DNA of 64,000 nucleotides from Haliclona indistincta. Lineage: Eukaryota; Porifera; Demospongiae; Haplosclerida; Chalinidae. The notes beneath the pieces are model-generated. The model saw only the letters and a program-made list of their open reading frames with translations. It was not told where the DNA came from and made no database searches. This document shows, one piece after another, positions 27,824-40,183 of this stretch (its first letter is position 1; the number at the start of each line of letters is the position of its first letter). The DNA lies in NCBI GenBank assembly GCA_964017065.1, contig OZ024785.1:2623142-2687141 (forward strand). Direction: 5' to 3'. Made by a program: the position numbers and the translations under genes.

Positions 27824-30800
27824 ATGAACGTTTCATCGAAGATGCTGCCTCTCGCTCTTGCCGTAGCTGCGGCTATCATCTTTCAGGTTACTGAAGGGTC
27901 GTCAGTTATTGCTACTTGTGCGGTTACAGCAAAAAACATAAAGAGCAGCTCAGACTCAGGTGGATCTGGCTGTGGTAAGCGCTCAACTAGTGTTGATTCC
28001 TTTTTCACATGCAATTAACACAGAAATCTTAAAGGATGTTCCACCATCTATCAATGTTTACGAGAATAAAGCAGCGGAGTTATGTGTGTTCACTACTAGC
28101 CAGTGTGAAGAAGGAATCGTTTTATGGAACGACACTCCGTATTATCATGGTAGACCCGCCAGCAGAACAGCTGTTGCAGGCGGCGTAGTAGTATTCGGGT
28201 ATGCCCTAAAGCCCGGAGAAGCGACTATAGCAGAAAACGGCTCTCGTGTGCAATTTGTGCTATCACCTGGCGTGAACGGTTCAGTCACTTCAGAGGTTGC
28301 AGGAATCCTGATTGCTGGTACGAGTTTGTTTACATTGCTTGTTTATTTATACTGTAAAACCTTGTGCAGGACCGCCTGTATCCCCACAAAACATTTCTGT
28401 GACTTTAAATAATTGCTCAACTGGTGATGTTACTTGGAGCAAGTCACCTGGAGCCAGGAGCTATAATGTCACCGTTGAATGTGGCGGTGCATCCATAGTA
28501 CATGATGCTATCGTATACGACAACACATTTGAGTTTAGTTACCGTGTCGATCAGCAACAGTGTACGATATCTGTATTCGCTGTCAATCCTGCTGGTAGCA
28601 GTGCTATGAAGTCTGTTACTAAGGATTTATTAAAAGGTACATCATCGTTAGCCTCTATTAAAGTATACCATTGATTTTATTTACTTTAGAATCAAAATAT
28701 AATTTATGTGACCTTGGAGTCAAATTTGATCAAGATGGAAAGGCGGATATCTACTTTAACATATCAGTAAGCTGGTTGTTACTGAACAGATTCTTGATTC
28801 ACTGTATATGTACAATACAGGTTGTGAATGAGTGTTCGTATTCCGGACCACACTATGTTGTCCTATGTGTGACAAGAACTGTGTTAATGTTACGGTTGGA
28901 TTTATCAGCACCAACCGGCTCTATAAAGTCTTGAAAGAGCTCTTATTGTCTCCACACAAGCACTTCCGAGCGAACATCACTGTGTGTGACGCTCAGAAAT
29001 GTACTACTTTTTCTGAACCAGTTTGTAAGTAAGAAGGGATTTCCCCTGGGACAGTCCCTATATTTCCAATACTATAATCCTTCATCACATGACAAATTTA
29101 GCTGTAGTACTCATTCCCTAGAGAATAGTCACATGTTGTTATTGTCTTTACTACAGCCACATTCCACATCAACAGTGTTGGTGATTGCAAGAGTAATGGA
29201 GAGTGTACCATGCAGTGTGAAGCTGTGTCAGACTATCCAGTGAAAGGGTGTATCTATACCATCACAGATCTAAAGACAGATACAGCGATAGAGACTTTAT
29301 ATATTAAAATAGGAGAAGCTTTGCATTATGATATAAAATACGACGGACTATTTTCCATCTCGGTCTATGATTGGGAGGAAGGTATTGATTGGAACCGTCT
29401 CCCTCCTGTGGCTACTAGCATTGTACAAGTTTCAAAAAGTATGTTTTGGAGTACAAATGAGTATTATTTTAACAAATTCTTCAGATAAGATTAATGATTA
29501 TGTTAACAACATTGGTAAGTGGATGCACATGACATAACATCATAATGACATGTTTTTATAACAGGTTGGATAGCTGGGGTATCAAGTGTTGGCGGCTTGT
29601 TTGTACTCTTAATAAGCATTGTTTTGATAGCTTTGCTATTTGTCTGGGTTCATAACAGACGCACTGGTCGGCAAGGTATAGTAAACATTGTTATAGACAC
29701 TGCTTGAAATGCATTTTTCCCCTAGTTATCAATAATGATACTGAGAGGCAAAGGTGAGCCTTGGTCATCATGATGAATTTGGTGATAGTTTTATTTTGTA
29801 CGACCAGGCCTGATATTGGTGATGCTGTTATACAAATGGAAAATCTAGAGTAAGCATATCTAGTGTGTGTATGTGTGTTTCATTTTTTGTGGATGCATGC
29901 ATCTTGTTACTGACAATAAGCAGTACGTCATGTGTATCTGGAATACCAGGAAACCTGTGCAGGTGCTGAGAGCCATGCAATAGGACCTGGACTAGAAATT
30001 TGCGTAAGGGGAGCCAGGCGCAGTATCAGTAGAACCTGAAGTCTTAGCTGTGTCTTTCACTGGTTGATTGACAACTCAGCACAAGGCCAGGCATCCATTT
30101 CACAGATGGGTGGGTGGGCTGGAATAATGTGGTGGCTTACAAACGAGTGAGCTGGGTTGGATCCCAGAGCTCAGTTTGCATAGCACCAGCACATTGTACT
30201 GCTTGTACACATGAACTAACAAGGCAGCAAGTGGCTTGCTACACTTTTGTTTGTATGATTAGTTGCTTATCATCTTCTGCCAGTAATAAAGATGATGGAA
30301 CCAAATCTGATACTATTGAGAAAAAACCGCCATCATCCGTGACAAGTGATGCTCCTTCATCAGCTGCTAATACTGATGAAGGAGGGGAAGGGTGAGTTAG
30401 CATCTGTATTATCTTATGTGCATATCTTTCTCTTTTTCTTGCTGCACGATGTGTGAGATTTGTTTCACACATCATAATTACAGGGTCGTGCCGAGGGGTA
30501 TGTCTGAGACTGCCATTCAGAAGGGAGTGTCTGAAACTGTTTCTACCAGTGTATATGGATCTGAAGATCCTCTACTGAATACTGGGCGGAGTCCACCGCG
30601 CCCACCAGTTGTAAGTGATACTAGCTAATATACTCATTAATCACTAAATTTTCAATAGAAACGTACGGAGGGAAGTGGAGGTGGTCGACCTTATGTTGAA
30701 ATGACCTCCCAGAAGTTGCTAACTTCAAAATATGCAAACACGGTCCAAGAGAAGACTGGGATGTCTACGCAAACAGGAGAGGAAATGGTCACTGTCCAAA

Positions 30801-31003
30801 ACAGTGAAAGCACTGCTGGTTTTCTTTGTGGAAGTAAAGTTTTTCCAGCTGCTGAGGAAACCAAAGGCTTCTCTCTTGATAGGCCTTCCCAGGCGCAGTC
30901 GGTTAGTGATATGATGGTTGCTCGTTGCTGCATGTATTTTTGTCTGATGCAGGGTGTGAATGATGGACAAGCTGCTGATGTAGTGCCCGGTGTACTTCAC
31001 TGA
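27824..31003 (+). CDS. Ig/FN3-like receptor, subfamily 2, with 2-bp frameshift in exon 5
   Basis: Close relative of the gene at 23442. Exons: 27824-27974, 28024-28317, 28370-28636, 28690-28766, 28821-29024, 29157-29438, 29485-29514, 29565-29675, 29726-29753, 29808-29849, 30284-30391, 30484-30610, 30659-30901, 30953-31003. Signal peptide from MNVSSKMLPLALAVAAAIIF, Ig-like exon (GIVLWNDTP), FN3-like exon (GPPVSPQNI, FAVNPAGSS), Cys module (ECTMQCEAVSDYPVKGC, LFSISVYDWEE), TM (GLFVLLISIVLIALLFVWV). The tail has PPRPP, PYVEM (YxxM) and KYANT (YxN). Exon 5 is 204 bases; its length should be 1 modulo 3. An extra GT in TATGTGTGAC (28866-28872) breaks the frame, and removing it gives HYVVLCDKNCVNV, matching the paralogues. 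This is either a recent inactivating change or a sequence error. Confidence 0.75.
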
Positions 31004-31228
31004 ACACCGCTTTATATAGCCTACAATGGCTGCTGCTGTATATTATAATAGTCATGTGAACTGTCAGTTAGTTAGATTAGATTTACAACATTAATTGTTC
31101 CCTGCTGTACTTTATTATCAATAATATTTTTAGTCCATCTTAGCGTTTTGGTCACTAGCCGGAAGCGGAATTGATTTGCATGTTGTTTAAGTAGAACTGG
31201 CGCTAGAATCGACATTTACTGCACGAAA

Positions 31229-33805
31229 ATGAACAGAACAAGACATCTGCTTTTCCTGGCGGTTCTACTCGCGGTCTTCTTTGCCGTAACATCGCAAACT
31301 ACTCCAGGTAATGCATACGTGCATCATACGAGCTGCATGAATTCAGCACGCACACAGACGATGACACGGCTACAACACAGCCTTGAATTGTGTAACTGAG
31401 TGATTCACGATCTGAGTCAATTTTTATCGTAGCTAGACAGAACTAGGACTGCATTAGTTGTGCGATATGCACACCGGTAAACTGAAATGAAATCAGTGCG
31501 TGAGTTATGCACTACATGTATATGTGTCTCATTCTGCAGTATTTGTTAGTCAGCCCCAGTCAGTGAATATCAGTGATGGAGATACTGCTGTCTTCACGTG
31601 TGTCTTCACACCGGACTCAGGAGTCAGCAACTACTGGAAGATCAACGGCAAAGGACTCCATGAGTTCAGTGACCACGGCATCACACCTCACACGCCAGAC
31701 ATCAACTCATCCTTATCGCAAGCATCATACCAGCTCAGTGTTCTAGGTCAACAGATCAATGATAACATCAACATTGGCTGCTTGCTACTCCCTTTCCATG
31801 GAACTGCTGTCTCGAGTTCCCTCGCTTATCTTAGAGTCCAAGGTCTGTAACATGATGCACACTTATTACAGAATCTTTTCTCATTCTTATAGGAAGGCTT
31901 GAGGTGGTGAAAGATGTACAACTGGTCCAATACAATAGTACAGCTCTACAGCTGAGCTATAGACCTCCTTTCACTCTTGCTGAAGTGCCTATCAGTAACT
32001 ATTCCATAACCATCACCTCTGCAGATGGTGCAAGCAACACCACCATCACTACAACCACAACTGACCTCTTATACACTGCACCTGACATCTGCACTAGCTA
32101 CCATTTCAATATCACTGCTAATAACAGAGTAGGGATTGGAGATCCATATCTAATCAACCAGACTATTTACAAAGGTTTGGATAAAGTATTGCTAGAAATC
32201 AGCTATACCAATGAATAGTACAGCGGCTCCTATTATGGTAGTGTAGTAGATACTCTCCATTGTTGCTGTATTTTCAATTTGACTATCGCTGAAAACAGTT
32301 TATTGAAGTAGCTTTTGTTTGTGTATTTCAGCTCCAGAGGAGTTTTCGGTTGATTCCACACTTGTCTTTTCGCCCACCACTCCGACATCTGTTCAAACAT
32401 TTCAGGTAAGTACATGTAGATGTGGAGTGTTTTGTTTTCACACATGCATGTTTCCTGGTACATTTTGGTTGATATTCCGCTGTGAAATTGATAATCCAGC
32501 TCTTCACTGTAGGTTGACATGAAGTGTATTGCTACTCGTCCAAGCAACATATCAATCATTTTGAACAACAGTTTAGGATTAGTTGTGTCTCTGAATTGTC
32601 CTCTAAGACTACCACAGCCAACTGTTGATTGTCAACAGATCTTATCTTTCTCCCAAACAAACACACTGATGTCCGTGATGGTAAACGTGACTAAGTATCT
32701 AATGTTTGGCAGTCACTACACTGCAATGGTAGCACTAGAGAACGAGGCTGGAGTTACTGAGTCAGATACAATTCGAATCAGTAAGTGCATGTACACTGCA
32801 ATGAAGTGAGTTTACTACCACGCTATCGTTAGGTACGTTTCATGTGCAGAATGTCACAACCAGAGTGTTTCAGAACAAGCATTGTGTGACGTGTTGGTTT
32901 GCGCAAGGGACTACTGCCATAGGATGTCACATTAGTTTCACTGACGCCATGGGTAACCGAGTTCAGGAAACAGTAGCCCACAGAGAGGGCAGTTCTCTGT
33001 CTGCCAGTGACTGTGCTGGTGATCTCCCTCCAGGAGTCTACAGAGTAATGGTGTCTGACATTAACAGCAGTGATGTGGTGGACCATAGAATAGCAGCTAT
33101 TGGAAACTCCCTCATCACAGTTACTGAGAAACCATCACTTCAACAAACCACTTCCATTACTACACACAGATCAGTATCAATACCATTGTTTCCTTCTTCA
33201 ACCACTGGTATTATTATAATACTATAGTAAACTATATGTCATATGGTTTCTCTCAGCAGTACTGTCATTATCAAGTATGGTATCAGCCACAGTGAGGCTG
33301 GTAGGAGCACCAGATAGGACCACCGGTGGTGACCTTGGTCTAATACTACCACTGATAGTTATAGTGGTTGGAATCACTGTGTTAGCAGCATGTGTGATAA
33401 TGATCATGATAGCGTGTCTAGTGCGCTATAGAGGAAAAGCAAAAAAGCACAAAATCGGTAAGATTGAGAACATAGTACATCTGCATGCATGATGGTATTA
33501 AACACATACTAGACTCCTACTTTGTTTTCTCATCACAAAGATCTAGTGTTTGTATCACATCACTCTCATGTGTATTGCTTTACCACTTTTGTTGGTCAAT
33601 CTCTGCTGCAGCTGAAATCAACGCCAAGCGCAAACAGAAGGAACTAGAAGAAGCAGCCAGTTGCAGTGAGCCGTCCTCCAGCCCACTCAGTCTCATGGCA
33701 CCACCCATAGTGGCGGACCCACTCTATGATGAGGTTGCTACCAGACAAGTGTTTGCTATACAGCAATGTCCAGCCTACGCTCCACTTCCACCACCAAGAG
33801 TGTGA
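31229..33805 (+). CDS. Ig/FN3 receptor, subfamily 1, short tyrosine tail
   Basis: Eight exons: 31229-31307, 31540-31842, 31893-32174, 32332-32405, 32513-32780, 32833-33207, 33260-33457, 33612-33805. Total 1773 bases, 590 residues. Signal peptide MNRTRHLLFLAVLLAVFFAV, Ig (VFTCVFTP, YWKINGK, IGCLLLP), FN3 (LQLSYRPPFTLAEVPISNY), split module, Cys module (HCVTCWFAQGTTAIGC, GVYRVMVSD) with a Ser/Thr-rich stalk, TM (LILPLIVIVVGITVLAACVIMIMIA split around 33350-33420). The tail ends with PLYDEV and PAYAPLPPPRV: two YxxV/L motifs about 17 residues apart plus a proline-rich end. The spacing is too long for a classical ITAM. It closes the receptor cluster on the right. Confidence 0.87.
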
Positions 33806-34292
33806 CTTTCACTATACACTACCCACCCACACTGACTTGTACTATAACAAATTACGATCATTTTTGTCTTGAAATCATGCAGTATCTGATAATAATTATG
33901 CTTTTGGGCTTCGTATGAAAATAGTACATGTAGTACTGTTGATGCCGATTTTGTATTTCAGAAGTCACTCATTTTGAGAACACAGCTAGAAAATTAATAT
34001 TCTCTAAGAAAGTTTTTTTGAAGGAAATTATTAAGAGTGAGTGCAATTTTCAGTGCCATAGCTACACTTTCAAAAAATGATACAATAATCAACATAATAT
34101 ATTTTTTTGCAGTGCCTAATAATTATTTATTAGCGCAATTCAAGAGCTTCTGCTCAATGTATTCTAGACCTGTGGACATTGACACTTGTAGAACATGAAA
34201 AGTACTTCCCACTCCTCATGGCTTCTCTCAGTACGGATGTGTCGTTGCAAAGTCGCTGGACTACATTTAGTAACGTAGGAACAATGAGGACA
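33806..34292. other. Intergenic between receptor cluster and zinc-finger array
   Basis: AT-rich spacer holding the 3' ends of two convergent genes (receptor on plus, zinc finger on minus). No other feature seen. Confidence 0.5.
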
Positions 34293-36959
34293 TTAATGTA
34301 ACATAACTCGACCAGTTGAATGGACCGTACGCATGTGTCTACTGTAGTTCGAAGAGTGATTAAAGCCCCACCCACATTCCTTGCATGAGTATGGTTTCTC
34401 TCCAGTGTGAGTTCGGATATGTTTTTTGAGATCTGAAAGCTGATTGAAGCACTTCTCACATTCTGTGCATGGGTATGGTTTCTCTCCAGTATGGGTACGG
34501 ATGTGTAGTTGGAGATGTGAAAGCTGAGTGAAGCACTTCTCACATTTGGTGCATGAGTATGGTTTCTCTCCAGTATGGGTACGGATGTGTCTTGTCAAAT
34601 TGCTAGTCCGTTTGGTAGAGTAGGAACAGTGTGGGCATTGGTGCAACATCTTGGTTTGGAGACGACCAGTTCGACATTTGGGTTTAACTTGATCAGTTAC
34701 TGATTGAATGTGCGTTTGTCCACTGATTGAGTGAGAACGGATGTGACGTTTTAAGACACGATGCTTTGTTGCAGAGTAAGGGCAGTGTGGGCTCTGGTGT
34801 GACTTGCTTGAAAGAGATTGAGATGAACAACCTTCCTCAGATGGTTCAGACCTTACTGCATCAACAGGTTCTTCTGTATTCACTGTTTGGGTGTAGTCAG
34901 TGGTAATCTGCTGTTGTACAATAGATTATTAGGAACAATAAAAAGGAAAAGCAAAACACTGCCTACCTCTTCGTCAAAACCTTTGTCCTCACTCTCGGAC
35001 TCATTCTCTTCTACTGACATATCTTGGTCTTCTTCTGTCACCTTTTCCTCTTCCATCAACACATGATGACTCATAGCCACACCCACATCACCGCCTTCAC
35101 TACAACTAGTCTATTAGATAATACAAAGGCCTCACGATCACACTGTAAACATGTACTTACAGGAAAGTCAGGGCACTGGTATTTCTCTATTTCTTTGTCA
35201 TCGTTTAGTTGATTCTCATTCTCCAATTCAACCTGGTCTTCCTCTGCAAGACTATCCTCCTCCATTAGCACTATCTGACAATCTCCATGCTGTGTATTGT
35301 TCTCAGCCACTTGAACATGATCATCGGAGAACGTTTTGCAATAGGCCTGTTTAGCGTTCTGCATACGATGATCTATGTGCAAATATTTAAAGTCGACAAT
35401 GTAAATGCATTTGTTGACTCACAAACAGTCTCTACTGTGACCAGTTCAATGAGAGGGTTGAGTGAGTGTATCTGATCACTGACGACTGATAGCTCCTCAA
35501 ATAGCTCACCCAGTCTCTGATAATAGAGAGAGACAGTGCAGCAGGCAGGGTGAGTAGGGTTGGTACCTTATCATGACTCTCACTGCTTTCCTTATCTCTC
35601 ATCTTGTGTATGCACACACACGTTACAATGGAGTGCCGTAGCTGTAGCAAGTACTGTAGCTTCACATCACTCCACTCCTGATGTCCCTCCTCAAGGCCAC
35701 GCCTCTTCTTGTTGACTGCATCCTCTGTGACCAGCTGTATACACTCTGAACAGACCATCACAGTACACTCTAGTTTAGTGTCTCAGCTAGCCACACCTTC
35801 CATAGTGTCCAAGATACTGATGGCTGCCTCTAAGTGTGTGTCCTGGTCTGCAGTATTAAGCTCTGAGAACACATCGTAGCACTTCTATGAGAAAGAAATG
35901 AGTCATGATCAGCTATTGCCACACCCACTCACTCACCTTGCCTATTGTATCAATCCATTGTTGTTCATGATCGATCAATGAAGACAGTGTTCTCCATCGA
36001 TCCTCTAACTCCTTTATCTCTGACCTGGACTTTATCAATGTTTCTCTCACTTCTGTCTCCTGTACTCGTTGCTCTATCACACTGTTCTCCAGATGCCATA
36101 TCCTCTCATTCAGCTGCTCCTGTCTCCCAAGGTTAGTGAACCTCTTTGACTTCAAGTCTCTCATTGTCGCTGTGAACTCCACATCGAAATTATACATGGC
36201 ATCATGTAAATCACTCTTGAGTTTCTCTGTGTAAGTACATTAGTACATCAGTATATTGTGTGACGTGTGTCTCTTACTGATCTTGTCTGCAATACTCTCA
36301 TACACAGCTCTCTCCTGCTCCACAATCTCCCTCTCCTTCTTCACCAGCTCCAATGCTTCAACACGTTCCTTCTCTAGTTCCTCAAGAGTCACTGTATCCT
36401 CTTTCTCCTGCTCTCTCCTCTTCACAAGCTCACAGTTCCTCACAGCTTCTTCAACTGCCTTCTCTGAAAGGATCAAGAGGGGACATCATGAGCTGATTAT
36501 AACATGATGCTGTACCTGAGCATTGTTCACATTTCTTCAACTCCTCTCTCATCATATCTTCCTCTCCCTCCACTAAACTATCCAAGTAGCTCTTGTAAGC
36601 TCTGCCATAGTCGTCCAGTGCTGGTGTGTGTGGGACCAGTCGACCATATTGGTAGGCAAGGTCAAGATGGTTGAGTACTTGAGTGGGTGTACGCGTAGGG
36701 AGGTTGTGAGTATGAGCTAGTGAGAGGACCTGGTCAATCTTGGCTAGCAGTTGGCGAGGAATGCCTGAAGGGGAGAGAGGATCGTCATACTACAACCAGC
36801 TACTGTGCTAACCACCTTCACGTGTAGCTGATGATGACGTCACTTCTTCTGCTACATAGCGGCGTCGAGCGGACAGATCATTCACTATACGAGGAGGACA
36901 ACATTACTAGTAACACTGCATAACAAGGCAAGCTCACCAGATATGCTCAACTCAGTCAT
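34293..36959 (-). CDS. C2H2 zinc-finger protein, array copy 1, lineage-specific N-terminus
   Basis: Exons (minus): 36959-36938, 36884-36816, 36764-36516, 36463-36278, 36226-35937, 35884-35797, 35769-35567, 35516-35423, 35372-35161, 35110-34967, 34910-34293. They total 2175 bases, 724 residues, phases consistent. Residues 1-30 MTELSIS and [14 protein letters not shown]; 31-113 [14 protein letters not shown]...CEQC; 114-272 highly charged helical (coiled coil likely: [12 protein letters not shown]); 302-369 VMVCSECIQ; 370-400 [18 protein letters not shown]; 401-519 two acidic exons; then fingers. The last exon has one degenerate finger (SPHC for CPHC) and four good C2H2 fingers with TGEKPY linkers. 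It is probably a nuclear DNA-binding regulator. I do not recognise the N-terminal region; its role as an effector or dimerisation domain is inference. Confidence 0.85.
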
Positions 36960-37017
36960 GTCCAGTCTGATCACACATGTGCGAATGGGGGCGTGTCGTA
37001 TACAAGCGTTATTTCCA

Positions 37018-37037
37018 TTTCCCGCGCGCGCGAATTT
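37018..37037 (-). promoter_or_regulatory. E2F-like promoter element, copy 1
   Basis: TTTCCCGCGCGCGCGAATTT, 59 bases upstream of the start codon at 36959. It contains TTTCCCGC (E2F consensus TTTSSCGC) and recurs at the same place in the other copies. Confidence 0.5.
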
Positions 37038-37481
37038 CTTCAATTCGATTAGCACAAAAGGCGCTGTTTACAAATGAAAATACAGTTAGTAAGCCTGTCT
37101 TACTGCTATGCCTAGGTCAAAGGTCACGAAAGTTTCCGAATTCAGCTAGCGAGTGCTGAGCAACAACTTTGAATGTGCAGTTATTTGGTACTGATATAGT
37201 GTTGTTTGTAACTGCAGTAAAAGATAGATTCTCCGACTTTCACTTTTCCATTGTGGACCCTAGCTATTCTCTGAGTTCAGTTCAAGGACAAGGAGCTGTG
37301 TTCAATGCATTCTACATATGTTGGGCATTGTGGCATTGAACTTCATACGATGAAGAAGAGCGCATTCTCAGAGAAATATGGTGAAGGTGAAAGAAACTAC
37401 TAACTGCACATCAGTACATGTATTATGACAGCAAATATTATTGATAGTTACTTAGACAGCTTGGACATCCAACTGAGCAAA
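37038..37481. other. Inter-copy spacer, repeated in the array
   Basis: Spacer with the runs AGGTCAAAGGTCACGAAAG (37112-37130), TATTCTCTGAGTTCAG and TTCATACGATGAAGAAGAGCG. Versions of these recur after the promoters of copies 2, 3, 4 and 5 and at 63870-64000, so the duplication unit includes this DNA. Confidence 0.7.
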
Positions 37482-40097
37482 TCATCGCCTCTCTCCAGTA
37501 TGGGTACAGTTATGTGCTCGGAGATTTGAAAGTTGAGCGAAGCATTTCCCACATTCTGTACATGAGTATGGCTTCTCTCCAGTATGGGTGCGGTTATGTA
37601 CTCGGAGATGAGAAAGCTGAGTGAAGCACTTTCCACATTCTGTGCATGAGTATGGTTTCTCTCCAGTATGGGTGCGGTTATGTTTTTGTAGACTTGAAAG
37701 ATGAGAGAAGCACTTCCCACATTCTATACATGAGTACGGCTTCTCTCCAGTATGGGAACGATTATGTACTCGGAGACTTGAAAGCCGAGTGAAGCATTTC
37801 CCACATTCTGTGCACGAGTATGGTTTCTCTCCAGTATGCGTGCGGACGTGTTTTGTCAAATCGCTAGTCCGTTTGGTAGAATAGGAACAGTGTGGGCATT
37901 GGTGCAACCTCTTGGTTTGGACACGACCAGTTCGACATTTGGGTTTAACTTGATCAGTTACTGATTGAATGTGTGTTTGTCTACCGAAGGAGTGAGAACG
38001 GATGTGACGTTTTAAGACTCGATGCTTTGTTGCAGAGGAAGGGCAGTGTGGGCACTGGTGTGACTTGTTTGAAACAGATTGAGATGAACAACCTTCCTCA
38101 GATGGTTCAGATCTTACTGCATCAACAGGTTCTTCTTTTCGGGTGTGGTCAGAGGTAACCTGCTGTTGTACAATAGAATGATAAAGAAGTAAAGCAAAAA
38201 CACTGCCTACCTCTTCATCAAAATCTTTGTCCTCACTCTCGGATACATTCCAGTCCTCACTCTCAGACTCATTCTCTTCCTCTTCATTCACATCCTGGGA
38301 CTCATTCTCTCCTAGCACATTCTCATCCATGCTCTCATCATGTTCCTCAGCCGTCAGTTCGTTCTCCTCCATCAGCACTGGCTCGCAATCAGTTCCTTGA
38401 CCTCTCTGTGCTGTTCGACGACTCTTATAGACAATACCATGGATACTAGTGTTTGCCACGCCCACATCACGGCTAGCCTGGATAACACGCTGTACTGTAG
38501 ACTCATCTAAATGTGCGAAAAGTTGAAGTAGAACAATGTAAATTATCACTCACAAACAGTCTCTACTGTGACCAGTTCAATGAGAGGGTTAAGTGAGTGT
38601 ATCTGATCACTGACGACTGATAGCTCCTCAAATAGCTCACCCAGTCTCTGATAATAGAGAGAGACAGTGCAGCAGGCAGGGTGAGTAGGGTTGGTACCTT
38701 ATCATGACTCTCACTGCTTTCCTCATCTCTCATCTTGTGTATGCACACACACGTTACAATGGAGTGTCGTAGCTGTAGCAAGTACTGTAGCTTCACATCA
38801 CTCCACTCCTGGTGTCCCTCCTCGTGGCCACGCCTCTTCTTGTTGACTGCATCCTCTGTGACTAGCTGTATACACTCTGAACAGACCATCACAGTACATG
38901 CTAGTATAGTGTCTCAGCTAGCCACACCTTCCATAGTGTCCAATATACTGATGGCTGCCTCTAAGTGTGTGTCCTGGTCTGCAGTATTGAGCTCTGAGAA
39001 CACATCATAGTACTTCTATGAATGAGAGTGTCACTCACACTCGCTCGCCTACTCACTTGCTCGCTCACTCACCTTGCCTATTGTATCAATCCAGTGTTGT
39101 TCATGATTGATCAATGTTGACAATGTTCTCCATCGATCCTTTAACCCCTTCAACTCTGACCTGCTTTCTCTCAAATATTCTCTCACTTCTGTCTCCTGTA
39201 CTCGTTGCTCTATCACGCTGTTCTCAAGATTGCATAATCTCTCATTCAGCTGCTCCTGCCTCCCAAGGTTAGTGAACCTCTTTGTCTTCAAGTCTCTCAT
39301 TGTTGCTGTGAACTCCACATCGAAATTATACATGGCATCATGTAAATCACTCTTGAGTTTCTCTGTGTGAGTACATTAGTACATCAGTATATTGTGTGAC
39401 GTGTGTCTCTTACTGATCTTGTCTGCAATACTCTCATACACAGCTCTCTCCTGCTCCACAATCTCCCTCTCCTTCTCAACTAGCTCCAATGCTCCAACAC
39501 GTTGCTTCTCTAGTTCCTCAAGAGTCACTTTATCCTCTTCCTTCTGCTCTCTCCTCTTCACCAGCTCACAGTTCCTCACAGCTTCTTCAACTGCCTTCTC
39601 TGAAAGGATCGAGAGGGGACATCATGAGCTGATTATAACATGATGCTGTACCTGAGCATTGTTCACATTTCTTCAACTCCTCTCTCGTCCTGTCTTCCTC
39701 TCCCTCTGCTAAACTATCCAAGTAGCTCTTGTAAGCTCTGCCATACTCGTCCAGTGCTGGTGTATGTGGGACCAGTCGACCATATTGGTAGGCAAGGTCA
39801 AGATGGTTGAGTACTTGAGTGGGTGTAACTGTAGGGAGGTTGTGTGTGTGAGCTAGTGAGAGGACCTGGTCAATCTTGGCTAGCAGTTGGTGAGGAATGG
39901 CTGAAGGGGAGAGAGGATCGTCATACTACAACCAGCTACTGTGCTAACCATCTTCACGTGTAGCTGATGATGACGTCACTTCTGCTGCTACATAGCGACG
40001 TCGAGCGGACAGATCGTTCACTATACGAGGAGGACAACATATTACTAGTAACACTGCATAACAAGGCAAGCTCACCAGATATGCTCAACTCAGTCAT
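37482..40097 (-). CDS. C2H2 zinc-finger protein, array copy 2
   Basis: Same exon plan as the copy at 34293-36959: first exon 40097-40076 (MTELSIS), coiled-coil exon 39362-39073 (290 bases, as in copy 1), cysteine exon with VMVCSECIQ near 38899-38700, single acidic exon 38506-38211 ([34 protein letters not shown], one ESEDWN unit), then the finger exon from about 38160 to 37482. Six fingers: CPHC...HIRSH (intact here), CPHC...HVRTH, then four CxECGKCF fingers with helices [21 protein letters not shown] and QLSNLRA, ending TGERR. The intron between the acidic and finger exons is open in frame, so retention would not break the protein. Nuclear DNA-binding role inferred from the fingers. Confidence 0.83.
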
Positions 40098-40165
40098 GTC
40101 CAGTCAGTGCTCAAGATCACACACGTGAGCATAATTATGGGCGTGTGGTAATTGCACAAGTGTTA

Positions 40166-40183
40166 TTTCCCGCGCGCGCGAAT
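40166..40183 (-). promoter_or_regulatory. E2F-like promoter element, copy 2
   Basis: TTTCCCGCGCGCGCGAAT, 69 bases upstream of the start at 40097; same as the element of copy 3. Confidence 0.5.

Noticed and set aside
33720..33800. ITAM in the tail of the gene at 31229
   Set aside because: YDEV and YAPL are about 17 residues apart, beyond the usual 6-12 residue ITAM spacing, and Pro at -2 does not fit an ITIM.
36959..37200. Steroid-receptor-type element in AGGTCAAAGGTCACG of the spacer (37112, 57763)
   Set aside because: A direct repeat AGGTCAAAGGTCA fits a nuclear-receptor DR1, but it is part of the duplicated spacer, in copies 4 and 6 no equivalent was seen, and nothing links it to a promoter.
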